34,974 nucleotides of DNA from an uncultured Bacilli bacterium (GTDB lineage Bacteria; Bacillota_I; Bacilli_A; RFN20; CAG-449): assembly GCA_944332225.1 (NCBI GenBank), contig CALVJO010000015.1:1-34974 (forward strand). Direction: 5' to 3'. The position numbers were made by a program, and so were the translations under genes. Below the pieces are notes generated by a model. That model saw nothing but the letters and a program-made list of their open reading frames with translations. It ran no database searches and had not been told where the DNA came from. The first letter of the stretch is position 1; each line of letters opens with the position of its first letter. Positions 1 to 8,853 of this stretch are shown here, in pieces.

Positions 1-39
1 AAGACCTTCAATTCGCAAAGTTATTATACTCAAAACTAT

Positions 40-68
40 TTGTTTTCTCACCAACTATTTTGTAAATA
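40..68 (+). promoter_or_regulatory. possible promoter of the secreted-protein gene
   Basis: A TTGTTT hexamer at 40-45 is followed after 17 bases by TAAATA at 63-68. Both are partial matches to a sigma-A promoter. They lie at a sensible distance from the start codon at 111. The AT-rich context makes chance matches likely. Confidence 0.3.
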
Positions 69-110
69 CTTCGATTAAAAAATGCTTTTTACATGGAGGG
101 TATGAATAAA

Positions 111-2075
111 ATGAAAAAATTAAAAATATTGCCAATCTTATTATTAGCCCCAACTCTTTTAGCGGCGACTTCTGTTACTGCTGATGATTCTTCAAGAACA
201 TCGTTAAAAGATCAAGGCTACACAGTTATTGGATTAGCATCTGGAAAAACCGGCAACTTATCAGGAAAGTTTAATGATGATACTTTACCTGGCGGTTTGC
301 AAGATACTGAAGTCACTTTAGCTAAAGAACAAACCTTAGAAGAACATCCTGATTTAGGTACTAGAGTAACTGTAAATAAAACTCTTTACGATGGAACATT
401 ATTAAGATTCGATACTCCTAGATCAGCAGAAGATGCTACCGTTGAAGGTGTATTTGAATTTAAATACGTGGTAACTAACTATTCTGAAGATGAGGTTTTA
501 AAATTAGATACTTATCAAATCAGCGCTTCTTCAGAATATAAAGAAGGTTATAACGGTTTTGGATATGAGGATAGATATAGAATTGATATGGACCTTCAAC
601 CTGGTGAGACCAAAGAGTTTGTAGGACAATATGATGTTGGTAAGAATGGAAACTGGCTAACAATCATGGTTGTTGATGAAGATTCGACTAAAGTAGATTT
701 TGGAGTATCGATGGGCTATAAGAAAATTGACGTCATCGATGAAGCTTATACAGGACAAGCAAAAGAAACTGAAGCTGAGGCAACTATATCTTATAAATTA
801 CCAGCTGGCATAACTCTCAGTGGAGATTATGCTAAGACTCAAACAGATGGTAGATTAATTGTTGCTCCAACAGCCGAGCAAATAACTAATAACACTCCAC
901 TTGATATCGTATCTTGGTATGATGTTGATACTGGTGCAGAAATCGGAAAAGCTATAGCTCATAATGATGTGACACTTGCACCTATATTTGATAAATCTGA
1001 TAGAATTTCAACTTTTGGAAGCGCAAGAGGTGGACTACCAGATTATACTGGCTCGGTAACTGATGGAAAATTCACTTCCTTTTCGAAAGATGATGAAGCA
1101 GCATTTAAAGAAAAGTTATCAACCTCAAGCACTCTTGTAAGCGGAGAATTTGCTAATGAGATTAGATATGATGGGGTTATCGAGGCTGATACTGCTCTTC
1201 GTTATCTAACTGGTGTTAGCAAAGTTAACTCTGATGATACTAAAGGGGTAATGCCAGGAAGCTATCGCGTTGATTTTACTTTAACTAATCTTGGAGAAGA
1301 TGTATTGTCATTAAGACTTTATCAAATTCTTTCTACAACCACACTTACTGGAGCTGGAACTGATAGTCAAGATGTAGTCATTGAGCCTAACACAACTAAA
1401 AACGTTTCTTTATACATCACTTTAACTTCTGGAAATGATAATATTATGACTTTTATCCATTTCTTAAATGATGTTACTAATCTTGATTTAGCGGTCAGTC
1501 TTGGTATAACTTCTATCGCAAGTGTACCTACTTCTGCTTTTGCTGCTGAAGCTACTAAAACAAGCATGATTGTTGATTATAACTATAACGATGGAGATAT
1601 CCAAATTAACTCAGCAAAGCTTAGATTTGGAGCTATCTTAGATAAAGAATTATTTGCAGAAGCTACTGAATATGATGTTGGAGTAATCATGGCTCCAAGC
1701 TATGGTATGATAAATACAACATTTAATGCTTACTTAGATCTTGCTGAAAACAAAACAGTTGATGGAGTTAAGTCTTTAATTCCTAACGCATGTAGTTATT
1801 CTTTAAAAGCAAATATGGCAACTGTTAACTATGATGAGGCAAGTGGAACCACAGTCGCTGCAGAAGATGGAGCCTATTATCAATTTGCCGCGGTGGTAAA
1901 TGGATTTGAAAATCATCTTGATCAAAGTATTACTTCAGCTGTCTATGTCGTTATCGATGGAACATTATCAATCTTAGATGAAGCAACTTACTCTATATCT
2001 TCTCTTGCTGCAAGATATCTAGCTGAAGGATTCGCAGGTCATCAAGAATTATTAGAATTCTTAAAAAATGCATAA
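111..2075 (+). CDS. secreted modular surface protein, function unknown
   Basis: A 654-residue exported protein. The ATG at 111 is preferred because GGAGGG at 95-100 lies 10 bases upstream; the in-frame ATGs at 93 and 102 have no usable ribosome site. Residues 1-24 form a signal peptide with a V-T-A cleavage site before D25. Two beta-rich modules of about 60 residues follow, near 130-190 and 385-470. They carry the pattern Y-Q-I...P-G-E/N-T-x-x...(L/M)-T-(I/F). Near residue 228 is an L-P-A-G-I-T segment leading to a W-Y motif, reminiscent of InlB B-repeat or Flg_new folds. All of these recur in the lipoprotein at 2390. The last 150 residues begin with a R-F-G-A-I-L segment and are not in the lipoprotein. 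There is no sortase motif or C-terminal membrane segment. A surface or glycan-binding role is inferred from modular build and the GH3 neighbour; I recognise no named family. Confidence 0.85.
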   Translation: MKKLKILPILLLAPTLLAATSVTADDSSRTSLKDQGYTVIGLASGKTGNLSGKFNDDTLPGGLQDTEVTLAKEQTLEEHPDLGTRVTVNKTLYDGTLLRFDTPRSAEDATVEGVFEFKYVVTNYSEDEVLKLDTYQISASSEYKEGYNGFGYEDRYRIDMDLQPGETKEFVGQYDVGKNGNWLTIMVVDEDSTKVDFGVSMGYKKIDVIDEAYTGQAKETEAEATISYKLPAGITLSGDYAKTQTDGRLIVAPTAEQITNNTPLDIVSWYDVDTGAEIGKAIAHNDVTLAPIFDKSDRISTFGSARGGLPDYTGSVTDGKFTSFSKDDEAAFKEKLSTSSTLVSGEFANEIRYDGVIEADTALRYLTGVSKVNSDDTKGVMPGSYRVDFTLTNLGEDVLSLRLYQILSTTTLTGAGTDSQDVVIEPNTTKNVSLYITLTSGNDNIMTFIHFLNDVTNLDLAVSLGITSIASVPTSAFAAEATKTSMIVDYNYNDGDIQINSAKLRFGAILDKELFAEATEYDVGVIMAPSYGMINTTFNAYLDLAENKTVDGVKSLIPNACSYSLKANMATVNYDEASGTTVAAEDGAYYQFAAVVNGFENHLDQSITSAVYVVIDGTLSILDEATYSISSLAARYLAEGFAGHQELLEFLKNA

Positions 2076-2088
2076 GGAGGAAACAATA

Positions 2089-2226
2089 ATGAAAAAAGAA
2101 TACATTAAACCTAACTTTGAAATAGAAGAAATTACTTTAGATGATGTTATCACTTCTTCAACATTAGGTGAAGAACAAGCAGGTGACACTGTCATCGATA
2201 ACCCTTGGGCAGGTCTTTGGGGTTAA
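2089..2226 (+). CDS. small 45-residue peptide, RiPP-like or orphan peptide
   Basis: A 45-codon ORF with a strong ribosome site (AAGGAGG at 2073-2079) and a good distance to ATG 2089. It starts 13 bases after the upstream gene, so the two are probably co-transcribed. The peptide begins M-K-K-E-Y-I-K-P-N-F-E, continues with an acidic stretch ending D-D-V-I-T-S-S, and ends in D-N-P-W-A-G-L-W-G. The N-terminal Y-x-x-P-x-(F/M)-E and the D-V-I-T-(T/S)-S block recall the many uncharacterised short peptides encoded in gut Firmicutes. That resemblance is from memory, not a search. The serine-rich boundary followed by a short Gly/Trp tail looks like a leader plus core layout, but no modifying enzyme or peptide transporter lies next to it. 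Function unknown. Confidence 0.75.
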   Translation: MKKEYIKPNFEIEEITLDDVITSSTLGEEQAGDTVIDNPWAGLWG

Positions 2227-2234
2227 TATAAAAT

Positions 2235-2256
2235 GGAGCTGTTAAGGCTCTTTTTT
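2235..2256 (+). terminator. weak intrinsic terminator after the small peptide
   Basis: GAGC at 2236-2239 pairs with GCTC at 2247-2250, extendable by G-T pairs, and is followed by six T. It is short, so some read-through into the lipoprotein operon is possible. Confidence 0.55.
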
Positions 2257-2299
2257 AAAAAGTAAAATAATAAAAAATGCAATATATTCAAAAAAACAA

Positions 2300-2335
2300 T
2301 TGCTATTCAATCAAATGAAAGCGCTATACTATAAT
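2300..2335 (+). promoter_or_regulatory. promoter of the lipoprotein-GH3 operon
   Basis: A perfect TATAAT at 2330-2335 lies 18 bases after TTCAAT at 2306-2311. An overlapping alternative is TTGCTA at 2300 with TATACT at 2325, 19 bases apart. Transcription would begin near 2342, about 48 bases before the lipoprotein start. Confidence 0.55.
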
Positions 2336-2389
2336 TTATAGGCAAATAAGTCACTTTTTTGTTTTGTTTAATTAAGAATGGAGCTAAAT

Positions 2390-5104
2390 ATGAAAGACAA
2401 AAAGAAACTTCTGCTTGCATTAGCTATAATTCCTCTTGTTGCCGTAGGTGTAACAGCATGTGGAAATATAACTTCATCAAGCTCTGGAGGATCATCTGAT
2501 TCCTCCTCAAGCGGCTCTAATTCCCAAGAATCGGCTACTTCTGATTCCTCAACATCAGAAGATAGTCAAGAAGAATTAGAAGACGCGACAATTTATGACG
2601 CTTACGAAGATACGCGTCCAAATTATGAAGATATCTTTGATTATGACTCTGACTATGAACCAGAACCATTACCAGATCAAGACGCTGAATTTGTTCTCTC
2701 ATTTAGAGAAGATTCACCAGTTAGATTCGCTGATGGTAGCTTACAAAAGAGCATTAAGGTCAATAGCTCAGTAACTTTAGAGGACTTTGATTTATCTCAA
2801 GTTGCTGAAGGTAAGACTTTAGGTGGTTTTGCTGTTGTTGGAGCTGATGGCTCGATTGGTCAACCAATTGATATTGAATCTTTTGCAATGCCAAGAGAAA
2901 ATACCACGATCGTTCCTTACTTTGTGATGGAAGGTTATACTCACTTAACTTATTCTTCCGGCAGCGCAAACCATGCATTTAACAGCGATGGCGTTCCAGG
3001 AGATTTCACTTCTTCAGGTGCATCTATTGAACATGGATTATTAGTTGAAGGTGAAGGTGGTTACTATTATGATGGTTCAGTTATCACTAAGACTAATAGA
3101 GTAGATGAGGCAGTTGCCTTTAGAACTGACACTAATGCCGCTGATATTATTTCTCAAGGTGGAATTTATGAAGTCTATGTAACTTACTCTAATCTTGGAG
3201 ATACTGCAATTCACCTTAATGCATATCAAATCAATGCTTCTTCAGAGTATAAGAACGGAAATTATGCTTATGAAGATAGATATAGAGTTGATATTGATCT
3301 TGAACCAGGTGAATCTATGGAAGTAGCAGTCCAATATAACTTTGCAAATAGCAATAATAACATCCTTAACTACTTTGTTGCTGATCAAACAATGGGAAAT
3401 GGATTTGTGATGGGTACTTCTATTTCTCTAAGAGCTAGAACTGATTTAACTGAGGTTGAAACAGTTTCCAATCCTGAAGAGAGACCAACTACACCTATCT
3501 ATCCTTCAGTCATTACAATGAGAGAAGATTCTCCATTAAAATTTGTTGATGGACAAACTACGATTGAAAAAGACTCGGGTTCTAAATTCACCTTAGAAGA
3601 TTTTGAAAACAATGGTGTCTACAATGATAGAACAGTTGGAGGAATCGGATTTGTCAATCCTAATGGCACTCTTAGCTACTCTCATAGCTTAGATGAATAT
3701 ACCGTTGGAAGTGATGATATAACCATTGTTCCTTATTTCACCGCGCCAAGTGAATATACTGATGTTGCTTTAAATTCTGGTCGTTCAAATAGAGATCAGG
3801 TTAATTTATCTAACTGTACAGGAACCTGGGCAAATAAAGAATCAGGACCAATATTAACTACTAATGAGATGGTTTATGATGGAGCTTTATATACTTCAGG
3901 TATTACTTTAAGAGATAGTGATTCAATCCTTAGAGGATCTGACTTTAGAATCGATTCTGCTTATGATGTTGAAGACAATAAAGTTTATGAATTCTACTAC
4001 TCATTTGAAAATAGAAACGATTATCCAGTTAGCTTTGATGTTTATCAAGTAACTGGTGGCTCTCAACAAGCTAATGATGCCTATGAAGATTCTCAATATA
4101 GAATCGATGTTGATTTGCAACCTGGTGAAGCAAAAACATATGTTGGACAATATAAATTAACTGATAATGGCAATGTATTAACTTTGATGGTTGCTGATAT
4201 TGCGATGCCTAACGGAATTAACTTAGGAATGCAAATGGCGGTGAAGGCTACTGATTTAACTGATGTTGAAGAAGAATATCTACCAACAAAAGAAGAAGAA
4301 GCAACTGCATCTATATCTCTTGATTTACCTGCTGGCATTACAGTAAGTGAAGACTTTGTTAAAGAATACGAAGTTGGTGATGCCTTAGTTGCTCCTACTA
4401 GCGAACAAGTTACTAACACCTCTGGAAAAGAAATTCTTGGATGGTATGTTAAAGGAACATTAGGTGATCCAATCGCCTATGTTGAAGATTCAGTCATGGA
4501 AGAAAACGGAGTTACTATCGCTCCAATTCTTGATGCTGAAGAAGGTAAACAATTGCTTCTTACTTCAGTAAGAGATCAAGCTGGAACTAGCTATCACCCA
4601 GACTGGTGGTTCAATCTCGATGAAGATGGAAATCAAAATCACTATGTTGACGAGGATGCTGGTGAAGAAATTGCTGATCACTTCAATGGATACTTATACA
4701 TTGATGAAAATAATTACCAAGCATTAAGACTTCAAAGTGATGATCCTTTCCATGCTAATGATTTCTTTAGATTAGTTTCTAAGTGCGGAACTTCTGGAGC
4801 TAGCGATGGAATCATCGGAGGACATACTTATAAATTTGACTTCAATTTACATAACTTTGGAACTCAAGAAATGAAACTTAAATTAGGGCTTGTCCAAGGT
4901 AGTAACTTAATTTCTACTGATGATGGAGCTGTTTACTCTAATGAAGTAACCATCAAACCTGGAGAGACGGTATCTACTTCAGTAACTATCACTTTAGAAA
5001 ACAACAATGCAAATAACATGGTCTTCGTTCAAATGTTGAATGAGATTGATTCCTTAGATTTAGGTATCACTCAATTTAAGACCAATGTAGTTACAGGAGA
5101 ATAA
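2390..5104 (+). CDS. modular surface lipoprotein, function unknown
   Basis: A 904-residue predicted lipoprotein. The start is ATG 2390, not the in-frame ATG 2378, because GGAG at 2380-2383 lies six bases before it and the resulting N-terminus is a proper lipoprotein signal. Residues 7-23 are hydrophobic and V-T-A-C forms the lipobox, with Cys24 the lipidated residue. A Ser/Gly/Asp/Glu-rich linker follows to about residue 95. The body has two tandem modules of about 270 residues (about 100-370 and 373-640). Each begins R-E-D-S-P-(V/L)-(R/K)-F, has a T-(T/I)-(I/T)-V-P-Y-F segment, then a Y-Q-(I/V) beta module with P-G-E. A third part from about 641 repeats the L-P-A-G-I-T and G-W-Y segments and ends in another beta module. 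These modules are paralogous to those in the 111-2075 protein. It is first in an operon with the membrane protein and GH3 enzyme, so a surface role linked to saccharide capture is plausible but unproven. Confidence 0.87.
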   Translation: MKDKKKLLLALAIIPLVAVGVTACGNITSSSSGGSSDSSSSGSNSQESATSDSSTSEDSQEELEDATIYDAYEDTRPNYEDIFDYDSDYEPEPLPDQDAEFVLSFREDSPVRFADGSLQKSIKVNSSVTLEDFDLSQVAEGKTLGGFAVVGADGSIGQPIDIESFAMPRENTTIVPYFVMEGYTHLTYSSGSANHAFNSDGVPGDFTSSGASIEHGLLVEGEGGYYYDGSVITKTNRVDEAVAFRTDTNAADIISQGGIYEVYVTYSNLGDTAIHLNAYQINASSEYKNGNYAYEDRYRVDIDLEPGESMEVAVQYNFANSNNNILNYFVADQTMGNGFVMGTSISLRARTDLTEVETVSNPEERPTTPIYPSVITMREDSPLKFVDGQTTIEKDSGSKFTLEDFENNGVYNDRTVGGIGFVNPNGTLSYSHSLDEYTVGSDDITIVPYFTAPSEYTDVALNSGRSNRDQVNLSNCTGTWANKESGPILTTNEMVYDGALYTSGITLRDSDSILRGSDFRIDSAYDVEDNKVYEFYYSFENRNDYPVSFDVYQVTGGSQQANDAYEDSQYRIDVDLQPGEAKTYVGQYKLTDNGNVLTLMVADIAMPNGINLGMQMAVKATDLTDVEEEYLPTKEEEATASISLDLPAGITVSEDFVKEYEVGDALVAPTSEQVTNTSGKEILGWYVKGTLGDPIAYVEDSVMEENGVTIAPILDAEEGKQLLLTSVRDQAGTSYHPDWWFNLDEDGNQNHYVDEDAGEEIADHFNGYLYIDENNYQALRLQSDDPFHANDFFRLVSKCGTSGASDGIIGGHTYKFDFNLHNFGTQEMKLKLGLVQGSNLISTDDGAVYSNEVTIKPGETVSTSVTITLENNNANNMVFVQMLNEIDSLDLGITQFKTNVVTGE

Positions 5105-5106
5105 TT

Positions 5107-5574
5107 ATGAAAAAGTATTTCAAAAATCTCTTTGATTCGATGTTAGGAACTTATTGGGTGGGATTAGCATTAGCGATTATTTCAATTATAATTGGTATAG
5201 TTTATGTTACCGGCTTTGATGAGTCACTCGAAGCTTATTATTCCTCATTAGTTTTATGGCTCCCAATTGGGGGAGGGCTAGCATTCATTCTCTTAACATT
5301 CTTTAAAGAATTTAGAGCAGGGATGGTAGTTATGACAACGTTAAACTTGTTTGGCTTAGTGATGTTTATTAATACAATTTATGAATATTTCTTAGCTCAA
5401 GTTATGACGATTGGTAGTGTTGCTGACATCGTAAATATTCCTCATTTTGGTTGGGTTGCAGCTTTAGCGGTTTTATTTATTCTTGCACTTATAGTTGGAA
5501 ACGTATTCTGCTATATTCCAATGAAGAAAAAAAACAAAGTAATTGAAGATGCTAATTACGAAGGTGTTAAATAA
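5107..5574 (+). CDS. small four-helix membrane protein
   Basis: A 155-residue integral membrane protein with four hydrophobic segments (about 15-35, 45-65, 73-95 and 113-137) and a positively charged K-K-K-N-K tail. The ribosome site AGGAG overlaps the end of the lipoprotein gene, whose stop lies two bases upstream. The GH3 gene follows 11 bases later, so all three are probably one transcript. I recognise no family. It may be a membrane partner of the neighbouring lipoprotein or glycosidase; this rests on gene order only. Confidence 0.8.
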   Translation: MKKYFKNLFDSMLGTYWVGLALAIISIIIGIVYVTGFDESLEAYYSSLVLWLPIGGGLAFILLTFFKEFRAGMVVMTTLNLFGLVMFINTIYEYFLAQVMTIGSVADIVNIPHFGWVAALAVLFILALIVGNVFCYIPMKKKNKVIEDANYEGVK

Positions 5575-5585
5575 AAGGAGAATGT

Positions 5586-8500
5586 ATGAAGAAAGTATTA
5601 AGTTTTGTAACCGGCGCGTTATTTAACATCAGCGTTATCGCTTTCGCCGGAACTCTCTTATTCCAAACATTATCTCAAAACGGAATGATTCAACAAAATG
5701 TTTTATACCCGCTTTTGGGAGCACCTACTACTGAAACCATCAATACTGGAAAACAACCGATTAGATTTAAAACTTGGTATACTTCAGTAAATGATGTAAT
5801 AAATGGTAACGGTGATGTTGCTAAAGCAGCTCAAGCTGAAGGAACTGTATTATTAAAGAATGATAATAACGCTCTTCCTTTAAATACCTCAACTGATTCA
5901 GTTTCCTTATTTGGAGTTAATGCTTATGATCCAATGTATTCCTTAGATGGTGCTGGTGAAGTTAAAATCAATCGTGAACGTCAACAATATTTCTATTCTG
6001 AATTTGAAAAAGCTGGCTTGACCATGAATGAAAGCTTAGCTACTTGGTATAATTCAAATCAAGATTACTGGAGAGATGACGTTATCGATATTTATGGTGG
6101 CGGGGGATCAAATAATACAAACGCTGCCTTAAATGGAGCTAATTGGTCAGATTTACCAGATGCTAAAAACGATTCTAATTTCAATACTGCAATTTTCGTT
6201 ACAGCGAGAATGACTAATGAAGGTATTGATATCATGCCAAATAATGTTAGCGGCATGGGAGCTTATAACAATGATTACCTTCAATTTACTGAAAACGAAA
6301 TCAGCGTTCTTGAAGGCTTAAAAGCAAGAAAAGATAATGGTGACTTAGATAAAATCATCGTAATATTCAACCAAGCGAATCCAGTCATGGAAGATTTACC
6401 TGAAGAGTTAGATAAATATGGAGTAGATGCAGCTTTATGGATTGGCACTCCTGGTAGCGATGGAATCGCTGCTGTTGCTGATATCTTAGTTGGAACTACT
6501 TCTCCTTCCGGAGGATTATCAGATACTTGGTTTACCGCGCGTGATAATCATCCTTCTACAGCATCATATGGACAATCTATTAATGTCATAATTCAAGAAG
6601 ATGTATATCTTGGATATAAGTATTCTGAATCTAGATATTATGATTATGTAACTGGTCAAGGAAATGCTGGAAATTGGATCTATGGAGACAATATCTCTTA
6701 TCCATTCGGCTACGGATTATCTTATGCTGACTTCTCTTATGAGTTAGTCTCAGTTGAAGCTAATCCAGATCCAAGCAAGAACTATGATAAAGTTGGCAAC
6801 TTAAAACCAGCTGAAGATAGACGTTATGTTGGAGAAGATTACGCGGATGATTTATTAGTAACTGTTAATGTCACTAATAATTCTCAAACAGTTTCCGGAA
6901 AAGAAATTGTCCAACTTTACGTTAATAAACCATATACCGAAACTGATAAAGAGCACGGAGTTGAATCTCCTTCTGTTGAATTAGTTGGCTATGGTAAAAC
7001 AAGAAAACTCGCTCCTGGTGAGACTGATACAGTTACAATTGAAGTAGACGCTAATAAGTTATTTGCTTCATATGATAAAACTGTAAAGACTTATACTTTA
7101 GAAGCTGGTAATTATTATTTAGCAGTTGCTAGAAACGCTCATGAAGCAATGAATTCTATCCTCTTACAACAAGCTTCTGAAGGAAATGGAGTAACTGTTG
7201 ATAGAAATAAGATGGATAGTGAATACGGTGAAGGTGATGCTGATTTAGTTGATACCATCGTAGTTAACAGCACCGATTCATCTAATTATGAATATGATAC
7301 TTGGGGAGGAGCAAAGGTAACTAACTTATTCGATGCTTCCGATCCTAATATCGCTTCTGGAAATCCTAACAAAGTTAAATTCATGTCCCGCGAAAACTGG
7401 GTTGATACTGCTGATAATGGTAAGGATCAAATCGCCTCTGCTCAAAATAATGAATGGGCTAATGAAGGCGATATGAACGTTAATAACATATTTAACGGAA
7501 ACAGCGGATTCACTACAGAAAACGGAAGACAAAATGTTGAAACTTATCTTCCTGAAGTTCTTGAAAGATATCCTGATGAATATCCAAATTATGGATTACA
7601 TAGAAATGGTAACGTCGCGGAAGTTCAACTTTCTGAGATGATCGGTGTTCAATATGATCCTGAACACGGAGCCACTGAAGAAGATATTGAAAAATGGGAT
7701 TACTTCCTTGATCAATTAACTTGGGAAGAATCAATCACTTTAGTAGGAAATGGTTTAAGAAGAACTATCAATATTGATAGCATCGGTAAACCATATACTA
7801 ACGATGTTAACGCATCTAACGCTATATCATGGAAATTTGATATGTCTAATGATGGTTCAGGAACATCTAACGTTGGATTTGCTTATCATTTCGATGCTGG
7901 AAATAGAAATCACTATCCAACAGGCTACCCTTGCGAAGGAATCATCGCATCTTCCTTCAATAATGAAATTGCTTATGCTATTGGACAAGCTATCGGTGAA
8001 GATGGCCTCTGGACTGGAGCTTCTGGATTATATGGATTTGGTTTAGGCTTACATCGTAACCCATATCACGGAAGAGCTGGTGAATATTATTCTGAAGATC
8101 CATTCTTAACCGGAATGATTGGAGGTTACTCATCTAAAGGTGCTCAATCTAAAGGATTATACGTTTATAACAAGCACTTTGTCTTAAACGATCAAGAAAC
8201 TAATAGAACTGGTTATAAGACTTGGTTAACCGAACAATGCATGAGAGAAACTTACTTAAGACCATTTGAAATCGCTATTGAAATTGGAGATGCGATGAAC
8301 GTCATGAACTCATTCAATAAGATTGGTTCAGCTTGGTCAGGTGGTATTTATAACTTAATGACCGCTTGCTTAAGAGATGAATTCGGAATGAGAGGATTCG
8401 CAGTCACTGACTATTGGCAATCCGGAGGAATGAATATTCGTTTCGGTATGTTAGCTGGTACTGATTTACCTGATGGAACCGGCGCGCAAAGTCAAATTAG

Positions 8501-8783
8501 AGATTTTGGCCCAGATAATGGTAGCTTTGGATTCTATGCTCAAGCGGTACGTCAAGCTTGCCAAAGAATTCTTTACACCGTTGCTAATTCTAACGCGATG
8601 AACTTCATCGGTGAAGGAACTCAAATTATCACTCATAACCCAGCTTGGATGGGTATGGTTGATCAAATTTGTTCAGGTGTCTCAATTACATTCTACGTAA
8701 TTACAGGAATCTATGTTGCTTGCTATGCAGCACTCAAGATTGTTGATGATATGCAAAAGCATAAATTAGAGATTGAGGAATAA
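5586..8783 (+). CDS. membrane-anchored GH3 glycoside hydrolase with permuted domains
   Basis: A 1065-residue GH3-family enzyme, probably a beta-glucosidase or related exo-glycosidase acting outside the membrane. A hydrophobic N-terminal segment (about 8-28) and another near the C-terminus (about 1033-1052) would anchor it. The GH3 C-terminal alpha/beta domain comes first, starting near residue 80 with A-E-G-T-V-L-L-K-N and ending in F-G-Y-G-L-S-Y near 373. A fibronectin-III-like domain follows (about 425-535). The TIM-barrel domain is last (about 690-1000). Barrel signatures are L-H-R-N-P...E-Y-Y-S-E-D-P, K863-H864-F with N-D-Q-E-T-N-R, and F-A-V-T-D-Y-W, in which D942 is the expected nucleophile. 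This order is the reverse of the usual barrel-first layout; inverted GH3 enzymes are known from some rumen and gut Firmicutes. The ribosome site AAGGAG precedes the ATG. It ends the operon before a strong terminator. Confidence 0.9.
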   Translation: MKKVLSFVTGALFNISVIAFAGTLLFQTLSQNGMIQQNVLYPLLGAPTTETINTGKQPIRFKTWYTSVNDVINGNGDVAKAAQAEGTVLLKNDNNALPLNTSTDSVSLFGVNAYDPMYSLDGAGEVKINRERQQYFYSEFEKAGLTMNESLATWYNSNQDYWRDDVIDIYGGGGSNNTNAALNGANWSDLPDAKNDSNFNTAIFVTARMTNEGIDIMPNNVSGMGAYNNDYLQFTENEISVLEGLKARKDNGDLDKIIVIFNQANPVMEDLPEELDKYGVDAALWIGTPGSDGIAAVADILVGTTSPSGGLSDTWFTARDNHPSTASYGQSINVIIQEDVYLGYKYSESRYYDYVTGQGNAGNWIYGDNISYPFGYGLSYADFSYELVSVEANPDPSKNYDKVGNLKPAEDRRYVGEDYADDLLVTVNVTNNSQTVSGKEIVQLYVNKPYTETDKEHGVESPSVELVGYGKTRKLAPGETDTVTIEVDANKLFASYDKTVKTYTLEAGNYYLAVARNAHEAMNSILLQQASEGNGVTVDRNKMDSEYGEGDADLVDTIVVNSTDSSNYEYDTWGGAKVTNLFDASDPNIASGNPNKVKFMSRENWVDTADNGKDQIASAQNNEWANEGDMNVNNIFNGNSGFTTENGRQNVETYLPEVLERYPDEYPNYGLHRNGNVAEVQLSEMIGVQYDPEHGATEEDIEKWDYFLDQLTWEESITLVGNGLRRTINIDSIGKPYTNDVNASNAISWKFDMSNDGSGTSNVGFAYHFDAGNRNHYPTGYPCEGIIASSFNNEIAYAIGQAIGEDGLWTGASGLYGFGLGLHRNPYHGRAGEYYSEDPFLTGMIGGYSSKGAQSKGLYVYNKHFVLNDQETNRTGYKTWLTEQCMRETYLRPFEIAIEIGDAMNVMNSFNKIGSAWSGGIYNLMTACLRDEFGMRGFAVTDYWQSGGMNIRFGMLAGTDLPDGTGAQSQIRDFGPDNGSFGFYAQAVRQACQRILYTVANSNAMNFIGEGTQIITHNPAWMGMVDQICSGVSITFYVITGIYVACYAALKIVDDMQKHKLEIEE

Positions 8784-8796
8784 TTGATTAAATAAT

Positions 8797-8820
8797 AAAA
8801 GGAGCTTCGGCTCCTTTTTT
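8797..8820 (+). terminator. strong terminator, GH3 operon
   Basis: AAAAGGAGC and GCTCCTTTT form a perfect stem around a TTCG tetraloop, followed by T. On the - strand the same stem precedes a shorter T-rich stretch and may also end the convergent two-component operon. Confidence 0.9.
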
Positions 8821-8853
8821 GATTGTTAATTATATTATTTTTAATGAATTAAT

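Noticed and set aside
7774-8046. A 90-codon open frame inside the GH3 gene
   Set aside because: It overlaps the catalytic barrel frame entirely, has no ribosome site and a low-complexity composition; a shadow frame.
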